This document shows positions 1 through 8,153 of a stretch of 16,480 bases of DNA, piece after piece; the stretch's first letter is position 1; each line of letters begins with the position of its first letter. This DNA comes from an uncultured Clostridium sp. (GTDB lineage Bacteria > Bacillota > Clostridia > Lachnospirales > Lachnospiraceae). A program made the translations under genes and the position numbers. The notes beneath the pieces are model-generated. The model was not told where the DNA came from. It was given only the letters and a program-made list of their open reading frames with translations, and made no database searches. The stretch lies in NCBI GenBank assembly GCA_900551225.1, contig URUZ01000079.1:1-16480 (forward strand), given 5' to 3'.

Positions 1-43
1 TAATAACCTTACTAATATCACAATAATAAAGGCAGGTTACTAT

Positions 44-1633
44 ATGTTGAAAAAAGACTTAATCACAAGCTGGAAGAAAGTAACCGGGGGAGTGGCATGT
101 ATATTAGCCTTGATGATAACTGCCTTGCTTCCCCTCGTTTTTCGTAATTACTATATAGATATCCTGACCGTAAAGTATATCTTTTATTACGGCACTGTGA
201 TCGCAATGGTTTTAGTGATGCTGATTGCAGCCATTGCATTTTTATACATAGACAAGCGGCATTACCAATGGGAAAACACAAAAAAAATAAAGTCCGGGCT
301 AAGCATAAAGTCATTGACCAAACCGGACTGGGCCATGATTGCATTATTAATATCAGTTACAATATCCACCTTCCAGTCCGAATATTTCTATGAATCCTTT
401 TGGGGGAATGAAGGAAGGTTCATGGGCATGTTTTTATTTCTGCTCTATGGCGCAAGCTTTTTTATAATCGGCCATTGCCTAAAATTCAAGCGGTGGTACC
501 TGGATGTGTTTTTAGCGGCGGGGATGGCGGCCTGTATCATCGGCATTATGCAGTATTTTAAATTTGACCCAATTGGATTTAAAGACAATATAGCCGCCCA
601 TCATTACGGAACATTTACATCTACCATCGGTAATATCAATATGTATACCTCCTATGTAGCGCTGGTATTTGGAATGAGCACGGTTCTATATGCAATTGAG
701 AAAAACATATATAGAAGGCTATGGTATCTGTTTACTGTGATCATATCAACATTTGCATTAATAACAGGGATCAGCGATAATGCATACTTGGCATTGCTGG
801 CACTGTTCGGATTATTGCCCCTATACCTTTTTAATCATTTAAAGGGATTGAAGCGGTACATGATATTAGCAGCAATTTTATTTTCAGAATTTCAGCTGAT
901 TGATATAATCGGCCGAAGCTATCCTGACCATGTGCTGAAAATCAGCGGACTGTTTAACGTCATCGCAGGCTATGATAAATTAGGATATTTAGTGGCTGCG
1001 CTGTGGGGAATCTGCATTGTTCTCCATATTCTGGATAGCTTTACTTCAGGGGATCATGTCTGGAAGAAAGAGAGCAATGCCGGCAGATGGATCTGGCTGG
1101 CTATGATTGCTGCCGTTGCAATGGCCGCAGTGTATGCTTTTTATGATGCCAATGTGAATGGCAATGCAGAACGATACGGGGCATTAAAGAATTATCTTGT
1201 GATTAATGATGATTGGGGCACCCACAGATGGTATATCTGGAGAATTGGAATGGAGAGTTATGCCAGATTCCCCCTCATTCATCAGTTATTCGGCTATGGA
1301 CCGGATACCTTTGGCATTATCACAGTGAATCATTATTATGATGAGATGTCACAGAGATATGGTGAGATATTTGACAGCGCCCACAATGAATATCTGCAGT
1401 ATCTGATTACCATTGGGATTGCCGGGCTTGTTTCCTATCTCTCATTACTGATTATTTCCATCAGGGAAATGATTCGTGCATCCAGGAAAATCCCGGTGTT
1501 GATGGCAATAACCTTTGCAGTGATCTGTTATGGCGCCCAGGCAGCGGTAAATATAAGCGTGCCGATTGTGGCCCCTATTATGATGACGCTGCTGATGATG
1601 GGCATCGCGGCAGCAGGAAATACAACTAAATAG
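44..1633 (+). CDS. O-antigen ligase/polymerase-type membrane protein (Wzy_C family)
   Basis: A 529-residue polytopic membrane protein with about ten or more hydrophobic segments (for example residues 15-34, 50-68, 96-110, 127-145, 225-242, 350-366, 456-472). Members of the O-antigen ligase/polymerase family join or polymerise lipid-linked glycans on the outer face of the membrane. The family-like region is the large loop at about 367-455. It contains WGTHRWYIWR (391-400, with R396 and R400), the FGYGPDTF block (416-423) and DSAHNEYL (445-452, H448), matching the conserved Arg and His-Asn pattern of Wzy_C proteins. In a Gram-positive host the product would be a surface or capsular polysaccharide or another glycoconjugate, not LPS. 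The start at 44 follows AAAGGCAGG with reasonable spacing. The gene is visibly AT-richer in codon use than its neighbours and has no functional link to the agmatine genes. The precise substrate cannot be told from sequence. Confidence 0.8.
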   Translation: MLKKDLITSWKKVTGGVACILALMITALLPLVFRNYYIDILTVKYIFYYGTVIAMVLVMLIAAIAFLYIDKRHYQWENTKKIKSGLSIKSLTKPDWAMIALLISVTISTFQSEYFYESFWGNEGRFMGMFLFLLYGASFFIIGHCLKFKRWYLDVFLAAGMAACIIGIMQYFKFDPIGFKDNIAAHHYGTFTSTIGNINMYTSYVALVFGMSTVLYAIEKNIYRRLWYLFTVIISTFALITGISDNAYLALLALFGLLPLYLFNHLKGLKRYMILAAILFSEFQLIDIIGRSYPDHVLKISGLFNVIAGYDKLGYLVAALWGICIVLHILDSFTSGDHVWKKESNAGRWIWLAMIAAVAMAAVYAFYDANVNGNAERYGALKNYLVINDDWGTHRWYIWRIGMESYARFPLIHQLFGYGPDTFGIITVNHYYDEMSQRYGEIFDSAHNEYLQYLITIGIAGLVSYLSLLIISIREMIRASRKIPVLMAITFAVICYGAQAAVNISVPIVAPIMMTLLMMGIAAAGNTTK

Positions 1634-1642
1634 CCACCATTT

Positions 1643-1677
1643 AAATCCAGTGCAGAACAATCCTGCACTGGATTTTT
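1643..1677. terminator. Hairpin terminator between convergent genes
   Basis: A perfect 13-bp inverted repeat (arms 1643-1655 and 1663-1675, AAATCCAGTGCAG and its complement) with a 7-nt loop lies 9 bp after the ligase stop codon. On the plus strand the stem runs into a short T-tract (1673-1677). On the minus strand it sits directly after the stop codon of the regulator gene, with only a short T run, so it may terminate both genes but is better for the plus strand. Confidence 0.85.
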
Positions 1678-2653
1678 AATTTCCAACAAAATTCCGGAAC
1701 TGTTCCATCAACTGGGTCCGTTTAGCCACCTCCGCCTTCTGCAGGATGTTGTGGACGTGGGCCTTTACTGTGCCCAGGGAGATCACCAGTTCCTCGCTGA
1801 TCTCCTGGTTGGTCATATCCTTCAGCAGCAGATCCAGAATCTCCCGCTCCCGCTTCGTCAGCCCCAACTGCAGCGCATAGCCCTCCTTGGCCTCCTCAAA
1901 GCGCTCTTTGGGCAGGGCGGCGGAGATGTTGACGGGCAGAACCACAGCGTTCAGCTTGTTCTTGATCACGTCATAGCACTGGGAGAGACACCAGTAGGAC
2001 AGGATAATGGAGTAGATATCCTCGAAAAAGATACGCTCGCTGAGCCGGGGTGCAAAGGTGTTCAGCCAGCCGGAGTATTCTTCCCAGTACATGGTGGTCA
2101 CAGTGTTCTCTATGAAAGACAGGCTCATAAAAACCATTATAAATAAGTTCAAATGCAGGGCCAGGGCCTTCCGCTGCACATCGATCCGGTCCCCGCAGGT
2201 CCGTATCTGAATCCGCAGCAGCAGTAAAAGGCTGATGATGGTGATATAGCGGGTGGTAAAGTACATCCAGTCCGCGGCAGTGGAATTCTGGATGGTGCTG
2301 AACACCACGATACATGCCATAAAGATCAGGATGGGGATCAGATTCAGCAGTTCAAAGGGGCGCTCCATCAAACACAGGAAGAAAAATGTGTATATGATCA
2401 TACCGCTCAGAAATCCAATGTTCCGAAGAAGAGGAAAACTGACCGAGGGGACAGGGGAGGCGGCTCCCGGCGTGTGATAGACGAACTCAATGATGGAGAT
2501 AACGGACAGGTCGAAGAGAAAGAAACAAAATAGTGCAATTAAATGAAGATACAGTTTATGACCTGTATTCATCCAGGCATAGAAACAGCTGCATATAACA
2601 CAGGCGTACAGGATTAAAAGCAATATGGTGTATAGGAATGAGATGACATCCAT
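1676..2653 (-). CDS. aguR: Membrane-anchored LuxR-type regulator, probable agmatine-responsive activator AguR
   Basis: This 325-residue protein has about seven hydrophobic segments in its first ~225 residues (near 5-27, 35-56, 75-95, 102-120, 130-148, 166-183 and 205-222). A LuxR/GerE-type DNA-binding domain follows at the C-terminus (265-325, LTKREREILDLL...TNQEISEEL...GTVKAHVHNIL). Known AguR proteins of Lactococcus, Streptococcus and Enterococcus have this same membrane-plus-LuxR-HTH layout, lie next to agmatine deiminase genes and activate them in response to agmatine. Here the gene is divergent from an agmatine deiminase operon, which supports the assignment. The start at 2653 is preceded by AAAGGGGA with 7-nt spacing. 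There is no receiver domain, so it would act as a one-component sensor. The architecture is seen directly; agmatine as ligand is inferred from position and family. Other membrane LuxR sensors share this layout. Confidence 0.78.
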   Translation of the reverse strand: MDVISFLYTILLLILYACVICSCFYAWMNTGHKLYLHLIALFCFFLFDLSVISIIEFVYHTPGAASPVPSVSFPLLRNIGFLSGMIIYTFFFLCLMERPFELLNLIPILIFMACIVVFSTIQNSTAADWMYFTTRYITIISLLLLLRIQIRTCGDRIDVQRKALALHLNLFIMVFMSLSFIENTVTTMYWEEYSGWLNTFAPRLSERIFFEDIYSIILSYWCLSQCYDVIKNKLNAVVLPVNISAALPKERFEEAKEGYALQLGLTKREREILDLLLKDMTNQEISEELVISLGTVKAHVHNILQKAEVAKRTQLMEQFRNFVGN

Positions 2654-2683
2654 GGTTTCGTCCCCTTTTGGATTGTTGCCCCT

Positions 2684-2712
2684 ATTATACCATTAAACAG
2701 ACAGGACTGCAA
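2684..2712 (-). promoter_or_regulatory. Sigma-A-like promoter of aguR
   Basis: Read on the minus strand, TTGCAG (2712-2707) is followed after 17 bp by a perfect TATAAT (2689-2684), placing a start site near 2677 and a short leader before the ATG at 2653. The -10 element is consensus and the -35 element matches in its first three bases. Confidence 0.7.
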
Positions 2713-2752
2713 ACCGAAATTCTGATAAAACCACCAAGTTTATGTGAATGCT

Positions 2753-2803
2753 GCACAAAAGATTAGAGGAGATTATAGATATAAATGACAAATGGCACAA
2801 AAG
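2753..2803 (+). repeat. Direct repeat GCACAAAAG, candidate regulator binding sites
   Basis: The 9-mer GCACAAAAG occurs at 2753-2761 and again at 2795-2803, exactly 42 bp apart (about four helical turns), each followed within a few bases by TTA. The pair lies in the divergent region between aguR and the agu operon, upstream of the operon leader. TATAAA at 2780-2785 could serve as a -10 element, with the first repeat overlapping the place of a -35 element, as expected for an activator-dependent promoter. The repeat is seen; its role as a regulator site is inference. Confidence 0.45.
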
Positions 2804-2880
2804 TTATACCCTTGGGATTAGACGAAAATAGATCCTGAGATGATGGAAACAGGACGTTTTGGGTGATAGTCTTGTGTCAT

Positions 2881-2913
2881 CCGGTGACGGCGGCGCGACA
2901 GACGCCGCACCGG
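2881..2913 (+). other. GC-rich hairpin in probable agu operon leader
   Basis: Arms CCGGTG-A-CGGCG (2881-2892) and CGCCG-CACCGG (2903-2913) form 11 GC-rich base pairs with one bulged A and a 10-nt loop. The hairpin ends 38 nt before the aguA start codon. No T-tract follows on either strand, so it is not an intrinsic terminator. It may be a leader structure affecting mRNA stability or processing, or an operator-like palindrome. Confidence 0.5.
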
Positions 2914-2951
2914 CCGCAGGAAAATGAAAATAAAATAAAGGGGGTTTGGAA

Positions 2952-4046
2952 ATGGCCAAACGAATAATTGGGTCCACTCCAAAGGAAGACGGTTACAGAA
3001 TGCCAGGGGAGTACGAAGAACAGAGGCAGGTATGGATGATCTGGCCGGAGCGGCAGGACAACTGGAGAAACGGCGCAAAGCCGGTGCAGAATGCCTACGC
3101 TGAAGTAGCAGAGGCAATCAGCCGTTTTGAGCCGGTTACCATGTGCGTATCAAAGGAACAGTACGCCAACTGCCGGGCCAGGCTGCCGGAGGAGATCCGG
3201 GTGGTGGAGATGGCCAGCAATGATTCCTGGATCCGGGATTGCGGTCCTACCTTTATAAAAGGAGAGGACAACACCGTAAGAGGAATTGACTGGACATTCA
3301 ATGCCTGGGGAGGTTTGGTGGACGGACTGTATTTCCCATGGGACGCGGATGACGCGGTGGCACAGAAGGTATGTGAGATCGAGAATGTAGATTCCTACCG
3401 CACAGAGGGGTTTGTGCTGGAGGGCGGCTCCTTCCATGTAGATGGAGAGGGAACCGTGATGACCACAGAGATGTGCCTGCTGAGTGAAGGGCGCAATCCG
3501 CATCTGACGAAAGAGCAGATCGAAGATATGCTCTGCAGCTATTTAAACTGTGAAAAGGTGATCTGGGTCACGGACGGCATTGACCCCGAGGAGACCAACG
3601 GGCATATCGATGATGTGGCATGCTTTGTGCGCCCCGGGGAGGCGGCCTGCATTTACACGGAAGATCAGGAGAATCCGTTTTATGAGGCTTCCAGGAAAGC
3701 CTATGACCAGCTCTGCCAGGCAGTGGATGCCAGAGGCAGGAAACTAAAGGTACATAAGCTGTGCCTGCCGAAGAAGCCGGTGCTTCTTGCAGGTGCTGAA
3801 GGAATTGACCAGGTTCAGGGCACCATGCCCAGGGAGGACGGGGATGTGTGCATCGCTTCCTATATGAACTTCCTCATTGTCAACGGCGGTGTGATTGTGC
3901 CTCAGTATGAGGATGAAAATGACGAAGCGGCCCTTGCCCAGATCCAGGAAATGTTCCCGGACCGCAAAGTGGTGGGCGTCAAGACAAAAGAAGTGGTATT
4001 CGGCGGCGGCAACATCCACTGTATTACACAGCAGCAGCCCAAATAG
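2952..4046 (+). CDS. aguA: Agmatine deiminase
   Basis: Hydrolyses agmatine to N-carbamoylputrescine and ammonia, the first step of the agmatine deiminase pathway, in the cytoplasm. From the ATG at 2952 the protein has 364 residues. Catalytic residues of the guanidine-modifying fold are all visible: D96 in NDSWIRDCGPT, E157 in VLEGGS, H218 and D220 in ETNGHIDD, and the nucleophile C357 in GGGNIHCITQQ. These positions agree with those I recall for the Enterococcus faecalis enzyme, which supports this start. A TTG six bases earlier (2946) is only 1 nt from the AAAGGGGG ribosome site and is unlikely. The putrescine carbamoyltransferase gene follows after 38 bp, and a LuxR-type regulator is divergent upstream. 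The protein is intact and full length. Confidence 0.96.
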   Translation: MAKRIIGSTPKEDGYRMPGEYEEQRQVWMIWPERQDNWRNGAKPVQNAYAEVAEAISRFEPVTMCVSKEQYANCRARLPEEIRVVEMASNDSWIRDCGPTFIKGEDNTVRGIDWTFNAWGGLVDGLYFPWDADDAVAQKVCEIENVDSYRTEGFVLEGGSFHVDGEGTVMTTEMCLLSEGRNPHLTKEQIEDMLCSYLNCEKVIWVTDGIDPEETNGHIDDVACFVRPGEAACIYTEDQENPFYEASRKAYDQLCQAVDARGRKLKVHKLCLPKKPVLLAGAEGIDQVQGTMPREDGDVCIASYMNFLIVNGGVIVPQYEDENDEAALAQIQEMFPDRKVVGVKTKEVVFGGGNIHCITQQQPK

Positions 4047-4084
4047 TAAATTCAAAAAAGTATATAAAACCAGGAGGAACGATC

Positions 4085-5110
4085 ATGAAAACATTAAGAC
4101 ATTTTATCGATACCAACGACTTTACAAAGGAAGAACTGCTGGATATTATCCATCTGTCTCTGGAGATCAAGCAGTGCATCAAAGCCGGCTATAACCCGCC
4201 GCTGATGAAGGGCAAAACCCTGGGTATGATCTTCCAGCAGTCCTCCACCAGAACCAGAGTGTCCTTTGAGACTGCCATGGAACAGCTGGGCGGCCATGCC
4301 CAGTACCTGGGCCCCGGTATGATCCAGCTGGGCGGACACGAGACCATCGGGGACACAGGAAGAGTGCTTTCCAATCTGATTGATATTGTGATGGCGCGTG
4401 TGATTGAGCACAAGAGCGTGGTAGAGCTGGCAGAGGCCAGCAGCATCCCTGTATTAAACGCTATGTCCGATTACAACCACCCAACACAGGAGATAGGCGA
4501 TCTCTGCACCATCATGGAGTATCTGCCCAAGAATAAGAAACTGGAAGACTGCAAGGTGGTATTCGTGGGTGACGGCACCCAGGTGTGCGCTTCCCTGGGC
4601 TTTATCACCACTAAGCTGGGCATGCATTTCGTACACTACGGACCGGAAGGCCACCAGCTGCTGGATGAGCACAAAGAGATTATGGAGAAGAACTGTAAGA
4701 TATCCGGCGGAACCTGGGATGTGACGGACGACAGGCTGAAAGCCCTCACAGGCGCGGACTTTATCTACACGGATGTGTGGTACGGGCTGTATGAGAACGA
4801 GATGCCCAAGGAGGAGCGCGTGCGCGTGTTCCACGACTACCAGGTTAACCGGGAGATGATGCAGCTGGCCAATATAGGCTGTAAGTTTATGCACTGCCTG
4901 CCGGCCACCCGCGGGGAGGATGTAACGGATGAGGTGCTGGACAGCGAGTGCTCCCTGGCATTTGAAGAGGCCGGTAACCGTCTGACCGCAATGCGCGGAC
5001 TGCTGGTATACTTCACCCAGTATCAGAGAGAGCAGGCGCCAAGCGAGCTAAAGGCAGCTGCCGCAAGGGAAGAACTGGAGCGCTTCATGGAAGAGAGAGG
5101 CCTCATTTAA
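4085..5110 (+). CDS. ptcA: Putrescine carbamoyltransferase
   Basis: Phosphorolyses N-carbamoylputrescine to putrescine and carbamoyl phosphate (also called AguB). The 341-residue protein carries the carbamoyl phosphate site SSTRTR (53-58), HPTQ (132-135) and HCLPA (270-274) of the transcarbamylase family. It can be told from ornithine carbamoyltransferase by YGLYE (233-237), where the ornithine enzymes have an SMGE-type motif. It also has a charged helical C-terminal extension (about 315-341), as known for putrescine carbamoyltransferases. An ideal AGGAGG lies 7 nt before the ATG. It sits between agmatine deiminase and the MATE gene in one tight operon. Confidence 0.95.
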   Translation: MKTLRHFIDTNDFTKEELLDIIHLSLEIKQCIKAGYNPPLMKGKTLGMIFQQSSTRTRVSFETAMEQLGGHAQYLGPGMIQLGGHETIGDTGRVLSNLIDIVMARVIEHKSVVELAEASSIPVLNAMSDYNHPTQEIGDLCTIMEYLPKNKKLEDCKVVFVGDGTQVCASLGFITTKLGMHFVHYGPEGHQLLDEHKEIMEKNCKISGGTWDVTDDRLKALTGADFIYTDVWYGLYENEMPKEERVRVFHDYQVNREMMQLANIGCKFMHCLPATRGEDVTDEVLDSECSLAFEEAGNRLTAMRGLLVYFTQYQREQAPSELKAAAAREELERFMEERGLI

Positions 5111-5132
5111 CCAGAAAGGAGAGGGGATCAAT

Positions 5133-6548
5133 ATGGGAGAACAACAAGAGCTTCAGGAGGGACGGGAGCTGGGGACAAAACCAATTCTGCCGCTGTTTAC
5201 AAAATACAGCTTTCTGACATTTGTGGGAATGATTGCCCAGTGCATCATGGTGCTGTTCGAGGGCATCATCATCGGCAACGGTCTGGGGACCGAGGGGCTG
5301 GCCTGTGTGGAGCTGATCATGCCCATGGAATACCTTATGCTGGCATTGGGTGGATTCTTCGCCATCGGTATCTCCACTGTGGCCGGAATCAGGCTGGGCA
5401 ACGGGGACCCGGAGGGGGCCAGAAGGGCATACGGACAGGGGACTCTGTTCACGCTGTTTGCCATGCTTACATTTTCCGCCATCGTCTTTATCTTTGCCAG
5501 ACCCGTGGCAAATCTGATCGGCACGCCTGAGGAATATGTGGATATGATGGTCATATTCCTGCGCATATTCATGGTGGGCTATCCCTTCTGCGTCATCGGC
5601 CATATCGTGGTCTATATGGCGAGAGTGGATGAGAAGCCGGGCATCGCCACATGGGCTATGACCAGCTCCGCGGTGATCGCCCTGGCATGGCTGTACTGCA
5701 GCACCTACATATTAAAACTGGGAATTCCTGGAAGTGCAGTGTATTACTCCATCTCCATCGGAATCTGGGGGCTGTTTATCATTTACTTTATATTCAGCAA
5801 GAATACGCTGCTGAAAATCCACAGGGAGGACCTGCATTTTGACAAGGATCTGATCATGGAGATCATGAAGATCGGTTTCCCATTCCTGCTGGTCCAGGCT
5901 TCCAGCACTGTGTTCGGTATTGTGATCAACAACTTCCTGGGGAGATACGGAACCCCCATGGATCTGGCCGCTTATGCGGTGATCAACGGCTATGTGGTCT
6001 ATATTCTGATGATGATCACCCAGGCTATCACAGGAGGCATGCAGCCCATCGCAAGCTTCAATCTGGGAGAGAAGATGTACGGAAGAATCCGTGAGCTGAT
6101 CAAGGTCAGCATGGTGGGAAATGTGCTGGTAGTAGGCGTGTTCTCTCTGGCGTTCTATCTGGGCGCCCGCGTAGTGTGCACTGTATTCTGCGGGGATGCG
6201 GCGTTGGTGGAGGTTGCTGTGCCTGCTCTGCGCATGGCGATCATCTGTTCGGCACTGGGCCTGTGCGCCAATGTGATGTCCTGTTACTTCCAGTATGTGG
6301 AGCGGGTGGTGCCTTCCACGTTCCTGGGGATCTGCCGCTACATCCTGTTCTGTATTCCGATTATGCTGGTGCTGACCAAGAGCTTCGGCGTGAACGGCGT
6401 GTGGTATTCCCTGCCGGTGGCTGATATTCTGGCCTTCGCAGCGGCGGCGGTTATGGCGGTACATGAAATGAAACGGTTAAAAAATATAGAAGGGAAGAAA
6501 AATGATGAAAAAAGCGGATTATATCTTAAAGAGCAGCCGGATTTATAA
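5133..6548 (+). CDS. MATE-family transporter in the agmatine operon
   Basis: A 471-residue inner-membrane transporter with about 12 hydrophobic segments in two homologous halves. Family marks include the first-helix region FEGIIIGNGLGTEGLA (42-57) and GGMQPIASFNLG in the second half, the classical MATE loop. Typical members export cationic compounds against Na+ or H+. E43, E60 and E66 are acidic residues in or near the first two helices that could bind a cation. The gene lies 22 bp after ptcA with a strong AGGAGAGGGG site and overlaps the next gene by 47 bp, so it is co-transcribed. In enterococcal and lactococcal agu operons this place is held by the APC-type antiporter AguD. Putrescine export or agmatine/putrescine exchange is therefore a reasonable inference, but drug or other metabolite export cannot be excluded. 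Confidence 0.88.
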   Translation: MGEQQELQEGRELGTKPILPLFTKYSFLTFVGMIAQCIMVLFEGIIIGNGLGTEGLACVELIMPMEYLMLALGGFFAIGISTVAGIRLGNGDPEGARRAYGQGTLFTLFAMLTFSAIVFIFARPVANLIGTPEEYVDMMVIFLRIFMVGYPFCVIGHIVVYMARVDEKPGIATWAMTSSAVIALAWLYCSTYILKLGIPGSAVYYSISIGIWGLFIIYFIFSKNTLLKIHREDLHFDKDLIMEIMKIGFPFLLVQASSTVFGIVINNFLGRYGTPMDLAAYAVINGYVVYILMMITQAITGGMQPIASFNLGEKMYGRIRELIKVSMVGNVLVVGVFSLAFYLGARVVCTVFCGDAALVEVAVPALRMAIICSALGLCANVMSCYFQYVERVVPSTFLGICRYILFCIPIMLVLTKSFGVNGVWYSLPVADILAFAAAAVMAVHEMKRLKNIEGKKNDEKSGLYLKEQPDL

Positions 6549-8133
6549 GGGAACAGGTAACAAACTTGCAGCCGGATTTGTGGCGGTAAATGGAGAAAAG
6601 ATTGTATTTGCAGGGCCTTCTGAGCAGGAGGAGCTGTTCACCGGGCCGGAGACCAAGGTCATTGACTTTGGCAGCAAGGTGATCATGCCGGGTATGCACG
6701 ATGCACACATCCATATGTACATGTCTGGGCTTTATGCGTCCCCATATGTACATGCCAGCTTCACAGATACTTCAGAGCAGCAGTGCGTAGACGGACTGAA
6801 GGAGCTTGCGGCGCGCATCCCTGAGGACCGCTGGCTCATCGGCGCCGGCTGGTATCATCCCCTCTGGGACAATCCGGTTCTGCCCAGCAAGAAGTCTCTG
6901 GACGCAGTATATCCCAACCGCCCCGTATGTATGGTCAGCGGAGACGGACACACCATGTGGGTCAACACGAAGGGCATGGAGGTGCTGGGCGTTGACAAGG
7001 ACACACCTGCTCCCTCCGGCGGAACCATTGACAAGGACGAGAACGGCGAACTCACCGGCATTTTCCATGAGAGCGCGGCAACCAGCCTCAGCAGCAAGGT
7101 CTACAAGTTCAGCCAGGAGGAGGAAGATAAATGCTACAAGGATCTGATCGCGGACTTAAACCACTATGGAATCACCTCCGTGTGTGACGTATCCATGATG
7201 GCCATCCCAGGCGCAGACTTTGTGCGGGACGACATTTATACCAGGCTGCAGGAAAAGGGCGAACTGAATGTGCGTGTTCACATGTTCCCCACCATGACCG
7301 ATGAGATGACAAGGCCCATGGAGATGCGGAACCAATACCAGGGGCCCATGTTAAAATGTACCGGCGTCAAGCATTTCTTTGACGGGGTGTCCAGCTGCCA
7401 CACCGCATACTTGAAGGAACCCTACGCAAACGCCTACTTTGAGGGGGACTGCGGCAAGCTGTCCACCAATCCCGATGATATGCGCCGGCTGGTGTTAAAG
7501 GCAGTGGAAAATGATCTGAGCATGAGGGTCCACACCATCGGCGACCAGGCCATCCACCTGATGCTGGATTATTTTGAGGAAGCTGAGATGACCTATGGGA
7601 AGAAGCCGTATTTGCAGCACACTCTGGAGCATCTGGAGAATTTACAGTATGAGGACATTGCCAGGCTCAGCAGATTAAATGTGGTGGCTTCGGTTCAGCC
7701 GCCCCATCTGATGATTGACCCCAACGGCATTGAGCGGGATCTGGGACAGGACAGGATTCAGCTGATGTGGCCCTTCCGCCGTTTCCTGGACGCCGGTGTA
7801 ACCCTGGCATTCGGTACTGACAGCCCGGTGGCTGAGGTGAACCCATTTAATGGATTATACAATGCAGTGACCCGCCGTTCAGCCTTTGACGGCAAGCCCG
7901 AGGGCGGCTGGATTCCCGGAGAGCGGATCAATGTATTTGAAGCGGTCAGCGCTTATACCTATGGCTCCGCCTGCGCAGCCAACAGCACAGATGAGATTGG
8001 AACCCTGACCCCCGGAAAATACGCGGATATCTGCGTTCTCGACCACAATATCTTCGAGGGTGATCCGGAGATGATCCTGGATACGAAAAATGTGTTCACC
8101 ATGGTCGGCGGACGCATCGTATATGAAGGTTAG
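6502..8133 (+). CDS. Amidohydrolase_3 (YtcJ-like) metal-dependent hydrolase
   Basis: A cytoplasmic 543-residue enzyme of the amidohydrolase superfamily, YtcJ-like subgroup, at the usual length. Visible marks in order are the metal-binding H-x-H in HDAHIH (H69, H71), GVKHFFDGV (K290, D294), RVHTIGDQAIH (342-352), LQHTLEH (H373, H377), FGTDSPV (D440) and the C-terminal GTLTPGKYADICVL barrel-closing segment. Family members hydrolyse C-N bonds of amides, formamides or cyclic compounds; the substrate here is unknown. The start at 6502 (or the adjacent ATG at 6505) follows AAGGGAAG and lies 47 bp inside the MATE gene in another frame, so translation is probably coupled. Its position inside an agmatine-to-putrescine operon suggests an amide or carbamoyl/acyl derivative of a polyamine, but this is inference only. 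It is not part of the standard agu set. Confidence 0.88.
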   Translation: MMKKADYILKSSRIYKGTGNKLAAGFVAVNGEKIVFAGPSEQEELFTGPETKVIDFGSKVIMPGMHDAHIHMYMSGLYASPYVHASFTDTSEQQCVDGLKELAARIPEDRWLIGAGWYHPLWDNPVLPSKKSLDAVYPNRPVCMVSGDGHTMWVNTKGMEVLGVDKDTPAPSGGTIDKDENGELTGIFHESAATSLSSKVYKFSQEEEDKCYKDLIADLNHYGITSVCDVSMMAIPGADFVRDDIYTRLQEKGELNVRVHMFPTMTDEMTRPMEMRNQYQGPMLKCTGVKHFFDGVSSCHTAYLKEPYANAYFEGDCGKLSTNPDDMRRLVLKAVENDLSMRVHTIGDQAIHLMLDYFEEAEMTYGKKPYLQHTLEHLENLQYEDIARLSRLNVVASVQPPHLMIDPNGIERDLGQDRIQLMWPFRRFLDAGVTLAFGTDSPVAEVNPFNGLYNAVTRRSAFDGKPEGGWIPGERINVFEAVSAYTYGSACAANSTDEIGTLTPGKYADICVLDHNIFEGDPEMILDTKNVFTMVGGRIVYEG

Positions 8134-8153
8134 CAACGAGGAGGAAGCGCAGC

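Noticed and set aside
2753..2803. CRISPR or tandem repeat array
   Set aside because: Only two copies of a 9-mer are present, with no spacer series or cas genes; regulator sites are the better reading.
2946..2951. TTG start for agmatine deiminase two codons before the ATG
   Set aside because: The AAAGGGGG site ends 1 nt before this TTG, too close, while the ATG at 2952 has 7-nt spacing and places the catalytic cysteine at 357 as in known enzymes.
4085..5110. Ornithine carbamoyltransferase (arginine deiminase pathway)
   Set aside because: The YGLYE motif, the C-terminal extension and the neighbouring agmatine deiminase point to putrescine as the substrate.
5712..6464. Minus-strand frame of 250 codons inside the MATE gene
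   Set aside because: It is rich in His/Gln/Arg and is antisense to a well-supported membrane protein; a typical shadow of GC-rich codons.
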